Part shown: in pieces, positions 52,301 through 64,000 of the stretch
How the letters are laid out: each line of letters starts with the position of its first letter
How positions within the stretch are numbered: the first letter of the stretch is position 1
NCBI RefSeq assembly: GCF_040436345.1
Contig: NC_133223.1
Span: 19,531,613-19,595,612, forward strand
Reading direction: 5' to 3'
Origin: Pagrus major
Lineage: Eukaryota > Chordata > Actinopteri > Spariformes > Sparidae
DNA: 64,000 bases
Position numbers and translations under genes: made by a program
The notes under the pieces: model-generated
What the model was told of the DNA's origin: nothing
What the model saw: only the letters and a program-made list of their open reading frames with translations
The model's database searches: none

Positions 52301-55090
52301 TATATCACTCTCCTTTGCAACACGTTATCAATACACTGGCGCCCAAATTAAAATTAAAACATGGAGGCTTTCTAAACGCATTCCCATGTTAATTTGACTT
52401 ACAAGTGGTGGCTTCCCAATACATTATACTATACACACGTTACTATAAATCGATCAGTGTACAAGTTTGAAAGTTATAATGTGTTTGGCTTAGTGACGTT
52501 TAATGTCCTTGACAGCATCTGTCTCAATTAGCCACTTGCTAGCGACACCTTTTTAAAGACAAGTAAATGCTTAAAAATTCACAAGTGAGATAATTACTAG
52601 CGCTGCACAATATTGGAAAATACTGATATTGCAATATTTTTTTTTACTGAAATTTTCTCCAGATGACTTGAACAGCTATACATTGCCTCAAGTGTGTATT
52701 CTTATAATCAGCAGCTCCTAGTGCCAATGCTGGTAAAAATGTAAAAGATTATATATAGTAAAGTAAACATTGAAGATTTAGTGATCGATCAAAACCTTTG
52801 TGACTCACTTGAATGTCACAAGATTACCTCCCATGCTCCTGCCAGACAAAAACTAGGGTATGGAGTAAATCTGCACTGTTCACTTAAAGATGAGACCATA
52901 TTTTTCTATGGATGGATGTCAGTTTTTGAGCCATGTCATGGACTGCAACAGACGCAACGACCCAACGCATGTTATAAAATAGCCACGACTGCCTTACTTG
53001 ACATTGCACTTCCTGCAACGTCACTGTTGCACATGCGCACATTGCGATGTCGATGTTGAAACAATATATTGTGCAGCACTAGTATTTCCCTATGTATGTG
53101 ATGTCGTAGAACGAAACGCTAAATTTTCTTCATGTTCACAGACCTTATTCCAAACCCAAAACCTATTCAAAAAACCCAATGACCTCAAGACAAGGGAGCC
53201 AGACGAACTTATTTTCCGGGTTTAGGATTCATTCTTGTGGTACCCTATAGTAAGACCAATTCAATTATTAGTTTCAACAGTAGTAAACATAGAAACATAT
53301 ATCTGAAGTTATAATTACCACGTGGTCTCCTATTACAACGCCACATCGGAGGATATAGGAAGAGGGAATAAAAGTAAAAGACAGGGGTTGAGACAGATAG
53401 AGAGGGGGGGAAATGAGAGCACACCCTTGGCAGGATGTCAGCTCTGTGAACACACACTGCAGAACACTGCCAGAGAATTCAATACGCAGGGATAGAGGAC
53501 TTCAACACACACACACACATTCACACACAGCGCCATAAAGTTGTCTGTTCAGATCGCAATCGGTTCTGCAGATGCTGCTAGCCCTGCCTCTCTCCTTTCC
53601 AAGAATCCCTTCTGAGGTTTCCAATATCAGGACTCATCCTCCGCGCTGTGTATTCAAGCAAAGCTGTTCGCTGGCTTGGTGATATGTTACCAGCTAGATG
53701 TGGAGTAGTTTCTGTTTGCCTTTGTGTAAATAGAATACATATACAAATGCATACATAAGCACCTGCAGGAGACCACACAACTCAAAAAGGCCCTCAGGTT
53801 TTGCAATGCATAGACAGACATATTTGCTCTGTACATAAAGAGCAAACACATACCAGGACTACTGAGCTGCTTGGCTGTCAGTGTGCGGCTCACTGCTTAT
53901 GATGGCTTATTTAAGACAAAGTGTCTGCGTGGGAGAGATGAATGGAGACGGAGATAATTTCAGTGCCCCATCGAGGGTCTTTCAGCAGTAAATGTAAACA
54001 AAAACACAGCAAATCATTTACCTGCACTAATTGAAGCCATTAAATGGAGTTTCATGTCATGCTCTACTTAGTTAATTGTGGTGAGTTATTGATCCGTCAG
54101 CCAGCGTGTGAGTCTGAATGTTTTTGCTCTTTCTACATGAGTGATATATGAGTCAGTATCGAGATAACCAGTCAGACAGAATCACTGTTTTCTCTGTGCT
54201 CCAGACTATTGTCTTTTACTCCTCTGCTTATCTCTTTATCCTGCTTCCTCTGGCCCCCTGGCTTCCACCGCAGCCCAGCCGACCGTCCCCCACCAGCATG
54301 GTGCCCTTCTTCCCGCTGTCCCCTTGGGCGCTGACACCAGACACCTCCTTGTCCCACTTCCCTTCCTTTTAGCCTACCTCGCTGTCGCAGCCCACACGCC
54401 TCTCCCACATTGGCCCCGTTCTCTGCCCTTCTCTGACCCACTGTCCCCCAGTTGCCCCTTGGCTATACCTCACTCGCCTCCTCGTGCCCTCCTGCCTGTT
54501 CCCTGCCCCCATTTGCCGCTCCCCTCTATCCCCCCCCCACCCCCCCACCCCAGTCCAAAGGGAGCAGACAGAGCTCCTGATTATCTCCGTGTGGCAGCCT
54601 CTGTTTTGTGCTCTGATTAAAGGAGCAGCATGTGGTCTGTGTGTGAGCGGGCCCGTACAGACGCCGCCGTTGGGCTAATGCTAACATTACGTGCTTAATC
54701 ATTTATGTCTGGGAGACGGGCACAAAGGCCTGGAGGGGGTGGAGGTAAGGGGGGGGGGGTATTTATCATTGGCACAGATGCACTCAGGCGCACACGCACA
54801 TACTTCCAAGATAACGGCCCCGGTATAAGCGGGGCACGCTGCAGGCTATGATGTCTCCCCAAAACTCGCATATCATCTTTGTAAATTTGGTGGTTTCTTC
54901 CCTTGAGTTTTCAGTGTGGGTTAAACTGGTGGTCTGTTTAAAATCTGGCACGGCGTAAAGCAAACAAATAAACATAACTGCACGGCGTATGTGGACGCCT
55001 TCGCAGACGCATTAAATATTGAAGGATTAGACTGTCTCCAGGTCTCTAAACGATAGTATTTGGGCACCCACACTCATTCTCCCCGCTGTG

Positions 55091-55119
55091 CTCCTCTCCT
55101 CCTCCTCCTCCTCGTCCTC

Positions 55120-55158
<39 letters not shown>

Positions 55159-55189
55159 CTCCTCCTCCTCCTCCTCCTCCTCCTCCTCT
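55091..55189. repeat. compound triplet array (TCC)n(TCG)n(TCC)n
   Basis: About 100 bp of TCC repeats enclosing a core of about 13 TCG repeats, in acvr1 intron 1, about 460 bp upstream of the first coding exon. The TCG core brings a run of regularly spaced CpGs. The open frames across it are only consequences of the repeat. Confidence 0.95.
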
Positions 55190-55645
55190 CTCGTCTGTCT
55201 GCTCCTCTCCCCTCACTGCCAAGCAGCCTGTCCCTCCAACACACACAGACACACATACACGTAGAGGCAGCCAATAGGAGAGCACCAGTCTCCCCATTGC
55301 TTGCCACTCAATGCCTTGTTGCCAGGACAACAGGAAGGCATGAGACCCACTTTACTTGAGCGTTTTAAACTTGGTGTTGACTCTTTTTCTGAAAATAAGA
55401 AAAGGTCTCCCCGTGTAAAATTGCTCTCTCTAATACTCTTAGGTCGTGAGCAAATCCCGTCGTCATCGGTCCGTCTCTTTTCTATCTCACTGAACAGTGT
55501 CCCGAAAAACAAATTCTAAAACTCATTCTAATGCTTCAGTATAAAAAGTCACCTCTTAATCTTGTACTTTTCATACAATTTCAGCCTATTTATTAGAGTG
55601 CAGCCCTCATTTTCGTGTTTTTCTTCTTCTTTTCTCCCCCCCTAG

Positions 55646-55719
55646 GTCAACAATGACGTCCGGGGACGTGTGTCTTCTGGTTTTGATCGTCATGGTCCTT
55701 CCCTGTTCCAGCTTGGAAG
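55646..55719 (+). CDS. acvr1: acvr1 first coding exon (signal peptide)
   Basis: The acceptor CCCCCCTAG precedes 55646 and the ATG is at 55653. The 22 codons plus one base encode a polar start, a hydrophobic core CLLVLIVMVL and a small-residue end PCSSLE, a standard signal peptide. The donor is GGAAG|GTAAGT at 55719, phase 1, compatible with every ectodomain exon downstream. Confidence 0.9.
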
Positions 55720-58700
55720 GTAAGTGTCACAAAACACAGCTTGTCACATCAGTCCTAAAAGGGAAGGCTTTTGCTGCAGGGAGGAGAGGTTCCTGTTCCT
55801 GCATAGACAGACAGATCCGGTTGATTTTAGCTGCCTTGCTAGCCTTGCTGTTGCAAAAGATTACAGTAGGTCATACACTGTCACTAGAGGGTCCTGAGCA
55901 CAGACGTTAGTTGTAAAGATGTGTAATGGATGTCTGTGTTCTCCCAGTCTCTGCGACTCTTGTTAACATACAATCTTTCAGCCTCTCTGTCTTTTTCTGT
56001 CCCCCCTCAAGTCTCTTACGTGCACAGACCAAAAATTCACACAATTTTTTTTTCCTTTCCCCGCCCCTCCTCAGTCTGTCTCCCTCTCATCTGCTGTCTC
56101 TCACTGTTATTTTAAACAACTGCAGTGGCGGTGGATTGCAGTGGAAAGTGGAGTTTTTTTAGGGTGGGAAGCCACACTTGTCCTTGTGCTTACATTGGAT
56201 ATATGTACATGAATCCTTACAAGAGGGTTGTCACAATGCATTTGGAAGCATATTAGAGATTAAAGTCCTCCTAAAAAGCTCTTCATACTATATTCAATGA
56301 TGAATGCTGGCTCACTCCATAATTGTTTTGTTCTTTTGTAGGTGATGTCAGCGTGAGAAACTCTGAATGTCTGTGTGACGGAGAGTCCTGCAGCAGTGGG
56401 GACAGGTGTTTCGGCCAGCAGTGCTTCACCTCTCTCTCTATACAAAATGGGACGTCGATTCTTCAGAAGGGCTGCGTTGAGGCTTACAACGAAGGGTCCT
56501 CACGGTGTGGAAACCCACCAACACCTGAGCTGGTGGTAGAGTGTTGCTACGGGGATTTGTGTAACATGAACATCTCCTTGCAGTCACCGGTGAAAGGTGA
56601 GGCATCTTTACACTGTGTGAAAAATATCCTGCCTCCCAACAGGACAAGTCCCTTATCAGAAGTTCTTCATGGGGCTTTTTCATACGCATGTGCTGGATTG
56701 CCTTGACTCAATTTGACTCGGCAATACAGCCCTGCACGGCAGGGATTTGCCTTTCCACTACAACATGGCTACCAGCTTGAAGGTGTGACTTAAACCGAAG
56801 ATGTGCTTGTCGTGAGTAGTTGTCAAAGGAGCGGCTGTGAATACTCCCTGCAGTATCACCGGAGAATTGTCGCTAACAAGTCATCCATTATTTGTATATT
56901 TAAAAGCTTTTATTACGACGCCGCAAAATCAATAAAAAGTTGGGTTTTAATCAGCAAATTTGACTCAGCATGACTCCCGGAAAGGCTGAAAGCGACCATG
57001 ATGTAACGCTAAATTAAAGCAGATGTCTGAACAGGGACTCGGGAGAGAAACTTAACTTTAAACCACAGAGATTCAGTTAAAAGCTTTCAAGATATAAGGT
57101 GTTTATTGTCACTCTGGTTGTACAAGTACACTCGTGTGAAATTCTTTTGCGTAGATACTCAACTACAGAGATGGCAAATAGTAATTAGTAAATTAGTAGT
57201 AAAGTAACCGCAGCCCGCTCGAAGGCTGGTTGGGTGTGGCTCGGCACGACCTGGGGTGCTTAAACTGGTCATGAAAACGCAAATCAGTGCAGCATTGATT
57301 GACTCGCCGCAGCCAAAAGTGCCAATGGAAAAGCCTGAATTGAGTCTCTTCAATAATGCATACAAATGAAGGAAGACTGTCTCAGTGTTTTCCACAGTTT
57401 TCAGGATTTATTTGTGATAGCTGACCCCTTGCAGAGAGCTGTGCTGGTGGGAAGCACAGATATATCTTACATTTCAGAGTTGGCTGCAAAACTGCTTTAT
57501 TAACAGCCTACCACCAACTTGTGAAATAACTTTACAAATTCTTATAGCTGGCCAAGGAACATTCCTGTAGACTTGTTAATCAGTCAACAGTATCAGCTGC
57601 GTTTTCGTTGCGGCTGGGCGATGTGGTTAAAATCAGTAACAGAGTGTTACAGCAGTCTAACTTAACATTACTTAATATGGTGATTGTATGCTGTAAAAAT
57701 TACACTTCAGATAATCTTAACTGTGTTCAACTGTTCTGCATTACATCAGAAACAACTCTATGGACGTGTAAAATAAAAAATTTCTATACTTTTCATTCAT
57801 TCAACATTTCATTTTCATTCAACAGAGTTTACTTGGCATTACTGCAATATGATACAGCTGGGAGTAATAAATTATGACTAAGGCCTAATATCAATGGAAA
57901 GTTTTGAAAGAATATGTACAAACCATACAAGGTTTGTGCTCTTAATCCTTGAAAATGCTTGAATTTTAATTAGGTGTTTTTAAGGTTTAAAAAGTGCTCG
58001 AATTTTAGATGAAGTGCTTGAAATTGTAGTTGCACTTCAACTTCCTCATAATAAATTGCTTATTTCAATGATTAAATTGGCCCGGACAGGTTATATAAGG
58101 TGCCAAGTGTACAGACAAGTGACACATTTTGAAATATGAACCTTTTTTGTGATTTCCTTCAATGTGTCACCCAGAATTTTGGTTGTTTATAGCATAGTAC
58201 ATCTGATTTAATGTGATGAAGTGAAGTGAGTGTGTATGAACATAAATATATAATTTAACACACCTGTAAGGGGCTAGAAAAATGTGAAAATGTAGTCAAG
58301 TTGGGATGAAGTCTGTCTTTAAAGACATTCTGTATGTGGAAAACACTGGTGTCAATCTGTTTAAATTAGCAGGTTTTAAATATCCAGTTTTCTGTCAAAG
58401 CTCATGTATTTAAGCTCACTGGATTGGTCTTTTCAGTGAGCCATTTCAACTTTCATGTTTTCTGACCTGAGTGAATGCCATTTAATTTAATGGGGTACTA
58501 ATGCTATTGCTCTAATGGGTTTCCCCATATCTCTGTTCCTCTTATCAGATATAGAAGTGTCTGCTGGCAGACCAGTCCTCAGGGAGCAGTTCTGTGTGTG
58601 CAAGGGCGGCGTGTGTGAGCATGACCATCGCCTGCACAGGCCAGCAGTGTTTCTCCTCTCTGAAGATGATTGATGGGGTGGCCGTCCAACAGAAGGGCTG

Positions 58701-61700
58701 CCTGAGGGACGACGAGGAGGGCAGAGCCACCTGTGCCACGCCACCCTCATCGGCCCATGTTGTCAAGTGCTGCCAGGGCCATCTGTGTAACATGAACGTC
58801 ACTGTGCAAGCTCCAGGGAAAGGTGACTTTGTACACACTGCACACATTTCTCTTGGCTGCCGTTCACCGTGGACCTTATGTCACTAAAGATTGTGCAAAA
58901 GTTCCGCTTTGGAGCTGATGTTCAGTTTAATTCATGGCAAGACTAGAAAGCTGTGCGTTTTGTTTTTTTCATAGTTTTATAGTATCTCCCAAGAATAACT
59001 TTAATTATTTCTTGTCGAACGCTTACTTATTTACCAGCTGCGTCTCCTTCATTCCTTCTTCATCTTCATTTGCAGAGGAGGAAGTGAAGCCCCTGATCAA
59101 AGAGGAGCATGAGTGTGTGTGTGAGGGCAGCACGTGTGCAACAGGGAATCGCTGCATGGGCCAGCAGTGCTTCTCTTCTCTGACAGTCAGCGCCGGCTTG
59201 CTGTTGTACCAGAAAGGCTGCTTTAAGATCTACGAGCAGAGCACAATGACCTGCAAGACCCCACCTTCCAGAGACCAGATTGTGGAGTGCTGCCACGGGC
59301 ACCTGTGTAACATGAACAGCACTGTGCAGCTTCCTGTCAAAGGTACAGTAATATACGACCCAGAATGCATCACAAGTACAGTCTGAGAACCACCAGAAAG
59401 ACGTTCAAGAGCTCCATCTGTTGATTGAACTCTTTCTGCATTCAGAATAGGGATGATCATGTGGGCTAGTTCTTGCTGTTATAGACAAAGTAACACACAT
59501 TCATTCCCTCCATCATTCGCCGCTGCAGAGGGCGACGCCATCGCCTGTGAAATTGTCTGCCACGGCTGTTCTGGATGGTTTCTGTTGGCCTGAGTTACAC
59601 CTCTGTGTGGTCACACTCCTGGCACCTTATGAAACAGAAATGGGGGAGACAGTGGGCAAACCAAAGAGAGGTTTTGAATATGATTTAGTCATGGTCCACT
59701 TCCCGACTCTGTCCTCTCTGTCAGAGCTGGCTGACAGGAGCCCAGAGGGTGAAGCCACCTGGGAGTGAAGGAGAGACAGTTAAACACAGAGCCATTGTTG
59801 CCCTTTTTGTTTATTGTTTCACCTTTACTTTTGTCTGTACGGCAGCGTTTTATATTATATTTAGGTGAAAAGTGGTGTGAGGAATTTACTCTTTTACTCT
59901 TACTTTACAAAAAAAAGGCAAGTGGTGTGCATGTTGCTTTTGTCTCATCCTCACAGTATTCCCATATGTTGTAAACCTCCCGTCTTTAGGCGTGTCGCAA
60001 TCACTACTTTTGTTGGATGATATATTGTCCCAGAAAAAACTTTATTAAACAATTTTTTGGGTCATGTCAAGACCATTTAATGTCTCCGATGTAGAGATAA
60101 TATGATACAACAATACTGCAAGAACACCCTTTCAAAGAACAATCAACTTTAAATTCTTAATAATATTCAGACACTGGAATTTGAATGTCAAACAGATATT
60201 AAAATATCCAAAACAATCACACAACACAACAGTCAATATCGATAAGTTGATAAGGTAATTATTGTGACAGGCCTAAGTCTGTCTTGTTACGTTGCCACAA
60301 ATACAACAATCAAGTGAAAACTATATTTTTTAAGCTGTCTAAATACATCCCTTCCCACATGTTTGGTTCGAGTCTAGTGAGTTTCTAAAGTGTGTCGCTA
60401 GTGGTGTGTATGTGGGAGAAACAGTTCATGATTGGAGTGGTTGAGAAAAGGGGATCATTGTCTGTGCTGTAGGCAGAGCTGAGCCGTCTTTCCCTTCGGA
60501 ATGTTTGGAAAGTGTGAATGGTGGTCAGTTCCTTAGGCTGGCCTCCGCTGACTTGATGAGATTCACTCTGTGTGTGTGTGCGTGTGCGGTGTGCGTGTGC
60601 GTGTGCGTGTGTGTGTGTGGTGTGTGTGTGTGTGTGTGTGTTCATGCGCATGTGTGCTCTGTGTGCACCCCCGCCCTCAACTGGATTCTTAAGATGGTCT
60701 GTCGAGTGCTGCAAACCTGTGATTTGGTCGAGCCTCAGTGTGTGTGGTCCTGTCAGAGGAAAAGCTACGGGAGTAACAAGAGTTTTTCCGTCAAACTACA
60801 TAATTATGGTCACCTCTTCTTCTTGTATCCCTGCAGAGTTCTAGTGGACTCTCCCAACTGTTACTTAAGCAGCTTTACTTTGGTCCCGGCCTATTCATTT
60901 GGCAGCCTGGAGGCCACATCCGGCCCGGAAGCAACCTCAGAGTGGCTCAGCATACATAAATCTGATAGATGACAAACTATGTAATCTACATATATATTGT
61001 GTATGTCCATGTAGGTCTCATATGCACATTCTTATAGATGTGATTTACATTTAAGAGACCATATACTCATATCACGTACCTCATCAGATTGCAGCAAGAA
61101 CACGTTGATGCAATGCAATGCAATACGAAATACTAAATCCCCCAGGGGGGGAAACTGAGTGCCATCTTACATATACTGTAGGACAGGCAACAGGTGGGAC
61201 AATAGAAAAAGGAATACACATCTCAAGGCAGTACAAAATAAGGGGAGATCACAGCACCATGAATAAGTTAGTAAGTTAGTTATTTTGTGTGTCAACATTA
61301 TTCATGGCTGGATGTTGTTGTGGTATAGAATATGATATTTTGAACCCCCTATTGTGAAACACCAAACTTTCCAGATAAACTTAGAATAAACCTTGGTATT
61401 TTTACTACATTAATTTGTGTTGGTTTAATATTTGTCATCGCGAAAAGCTAAAAAATTGGCCAAAATTGAATTTGTAACTGAATAGCCCTTCTTTGATCTT
61501 AATCAACCTTTGTGTTCTAAAATGTCTGAAATGATGACCTGATAGTCTAAAGAGAAGTCACACGTTGTAAATGTTTCTCCCCCCACACAGCTGATGAGGT
61601 GTCCAACTACAGCGTGACCACACTGGCTATCGTCATCGTGGCACCCATCATCGTCCTCATCGTCCTCTCTGCCATCGCCATCCTGGTGTTCAGACGCATC

Positions 61701-61796
61701 CACAACAACCAGATGGAGAGACTAACATCACGAGATGCCGAGTATGGAACTATCGACGGCCTCATAGCATCCAACGTGGGGGAAAGCACTCTGGCG
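55653..61796 (+). CDS. acvr1: activin A receptor type 1 (ALK2 class), 5' part, with three tandem ligand-binding-domain exons
   Basis: Type I serine/threonine kinase receptor for BMP/activin ligands at the plasma membrane. Exons: 55646-55719 (ATG 55653, signal peptide), three alternative-looking ectodomain exons 56342-56596, 58549-58822 and 59076-59342, then 61591-61796 (transmembrane and juxtamembrane). The ectodomains carry the ten-cysteine three-finger pattern with GQQCF, a C-x4-C spacing and the CC-x4-CN end typical of the family. The membrane exon ends in EYGTIDGLIASNVGESTLA, closely matching the pre-GS segment of human ACVR1. ACVRL1 and other type I receptors match much less well. The GS box and kinase domain must lie beyond 64000. 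The third ectodomain exon is most like the single human one (CVCEG, IYEQ-x3-TCKTPPS). Linkage to upp2 and ccdc148 agrees with mammals. Which ectodomain exons enter the mRNA cannot be told from sequence. Confidence 0.9.
56342..56596 (+). CDS. acvr1: acvr1 ectodomain exon copy A (divergent)
   Basis: Length 255 nt, phase 1-1, acceptor TTCTTTTGTAG, donor AAAG|GTGAGG. Encodes a complete ten-cysteine three-finger domain (CLCDGESC ... CFGQQCF ... QKGC ... VVECCYGDLCNMN) with sequons NGT and NIS. My manual gapless alignment to copy C over the core gives roughly half identical residues, with identical cysteine spacing. The reading frame is intact and the cysteines are conserved, which argues for selection rather than decay. 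It differs from copy C mostly in the loop between the fifth and seventh cysteines, where type I receptors have ligand-facing residues. Confidence 0.88.
56597..58548 (+). other. acvr1 intron between ectodomain exons A and B
   Basis: 1.95 kb, AT-rich. I see no further ectodomain copy and no clear repeat. Confidence 0.7.
58549..58822 (+). pseudogene. acvr1: acvr1 ectodomain exon copy B, +1 frameshift
   Basis: Acceptor CTTATCAG before 58549 and donor AAAG|GTGACT after 58822 are both intact. The length is 274 nt, one more than a multiple of three, unlike its siblings. Phase-1 reading gives FCVCKGGVCEHDHR, then leaves the domain frame at about 58630-58636 (CGCCTGC, apparently one extra C) and hits TGA near 58674. 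In the +1 frame the rest of the domain is fully open and family-like (TGQQCFSSL, QQKGC, ATCATPP, VVKCCQGHLCNMNV), and all ten cysteine positions are present across the two frames. It is therefore either a recently broken exon or a single-base assembly error. If spliced in as written, it would truncate the receptor. Confidence 0.85.
58823..59075 (+). other. short intron between ectodomain exons B and C
   Basis: 253 bp with normal GT-AG ends. It is long enough to be spliced normally, so a simple size limit would not force exclusive use of B or C. Confidence 0.8.
59076..59342 (+). CDS. acvr1: acvr1 ectodomain exon copy C (canonical-like)
   Basis: Length 267 nt, phase 1-1, acceptor CATTTGCAG, donor AAAG|GTACAG. 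Encodes a full ten-cysteine domain (ECVCEGSTC ... CMGQQCFSSL ... YQKGC ... MTCKTPPS ... VECCHGHLCNMN) with an NST sequon and an acidic N-terminal lead EEEVKPLIKEE. Closest of the three to human ACVR1, including the YEQ-x3-TCKTPPS stretch and the PVKG exit. Most likely the ancestral ligand-binding exon. Confidence 0.93.
59343..61590 (+). other. acvr1 intron between ectodomain exon C and transmembrane exon
   Basis: 2.2 kb. A GT-rich microsatellite lies at 60568-60640 and nothing else is recognised. No fourth ectodomain copy was found. Confidence 0.7.
60568..60640. repeat. (GT)n/(GTGTGC)n microsatellite
   Basis: Alternating GT and GTGTGC units in an acvr1 intron; any reading frame through it is fortuitous. 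Confidence 0.9.
61591..61796 (+). CDS. acvr1: acvr1 transmembrane/juxtamembrane exon
   Basis: Acceptor CCCCACACAG; phase 1 in, phase 0 out at CTGGCG|GTGAGT. Encodes a short linker, a hydrophobic span of about 23 residues (VTTLAIVIVAPIIVLIVLSA onward), a basic stop-transfer FRR, then MERLTSRDAEYGTIDGL and SNVGESTLA. This is the segment just before the GS box of ACVR1. The sequence after the donor is intronic. Confidence 0.92.

Positions 61797-64000
<2,204 letters not shown>

Larger units (their letters stand above)
41821..55645 (+). other. acvr1 intron 1 (13.8 kb)
   Basis: No coding exon is recognised on either strand. It contains a MITE (46881-47225), GT tracts (45479-45740), a Tc1-like transposase remnant (49700-50150), a decayed hAT-type fragment near 52118-52300 and a long TCC/TCG triplet array (55091-55189) about 450 bp before the first coding exon. 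The segment 54220-54580 is pyrimidine- and CCC-rich with no supported function. Confidence 0.65.

Noticed and set aside
54324-54620. Pro/Leu-rich frame in acvr1 intron 1
   Set aside because: Produced by a C-rich pyrimidine tract; no gene-like features.
55060-55359. Open frames through the triplet array encoding runs of Leu/Val, Arg or Thr
   Set aside because: They exist only because a trinucleotide repeat is stop-free in several frames; there is no splice or start context and no family similarity.
56323-59386. The three three-finger domains as separate small secreted genes (Ly6/toxin-like)
   Set aside because: Each is bounded by phase-1 splice sites, lacks its own signal peptide and poly(A) context, and matches the ACVR1 ectodomain rather than Ly6 proteins; the transmembrane exon follows in the correct phase.
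60505-60972. 155-codon open frame in the acvr1 intron
   Set aside because: About 30 codons are the GT/GTGTGC tract, the remainder resembles nothing known to me, and it lies between well-defined exons.

Overview
The window looks like chromosomal DNA of a ray-finned (probably percomorph) fish. It has short vertebrate-type exons, long AT-rich introns, many GT microsatellites and dense short non-autonomous DNA transposons with fish-type ends (AAAGGTGCAATATGTAAGAA and CAGTGGTG/CAGAGGTGG families). There is no sign of prokaryotic or viral organisation.

Four protein-coding genes can be built exon by exon with matching splice sites and phases. (1) ccdc148, + strand, 145-25580: the last 11 coding exons of a coiled-coil protein whose 5' end lies left of the window. 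(2) upp2, - strand, 28254-26571: a complete seven-exon uridine phosphorylase of 313 codons, tail-to-tail with ccdc148. (3) A c7orf57 homologue, - strand, 36209-about 29900: a small protein of unknown function just upstream of upp2 in the same orientation. (4) acvr1 (type I activin/BMP receptor, ALK2 class), + strand, first non-coding exon ending at 41820 and coding from 55653: it runs off the right edge after the transmembrane/juxtamembrane exon, so the GS box and kinase are not in the window.

The order and relative orientation acvr1/upp2/ccdc148 matches, from memory, human 2q24.1. The adjacent c7orf57 homologue matches the C7orf57-UPP1 pair of human 7p12, so this locus seems to combine features that human keeps on two chromosomes.

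The standout observation is in acvr1. Between the signal-peptide exon and the transmembrane exon there are three tandem copies of the exon encoding the cysteine-rich three-finger ligand-binding domain (56342-56596, 58549-58822, 59076-59342). All three keep the ten-cysteine spacing and phase 1 at the acceptor side. The first and third are symmetrical (1-1) and intact. The middle one is one base too long and frameshifted by an apparent extra C. I recall the standard vertebrate ACVR1 as having a single such exon. Alternative or multiple ligand-binding modules on one type I receptor are therefore possible and testable.

The rest is intron and intergenic DNA with MITEs, a SINE-like element, a Tc1-like remnant, foldbacks, hairpins and microsatellites. 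No rRNA, tRNA gene or CRISPR was found.
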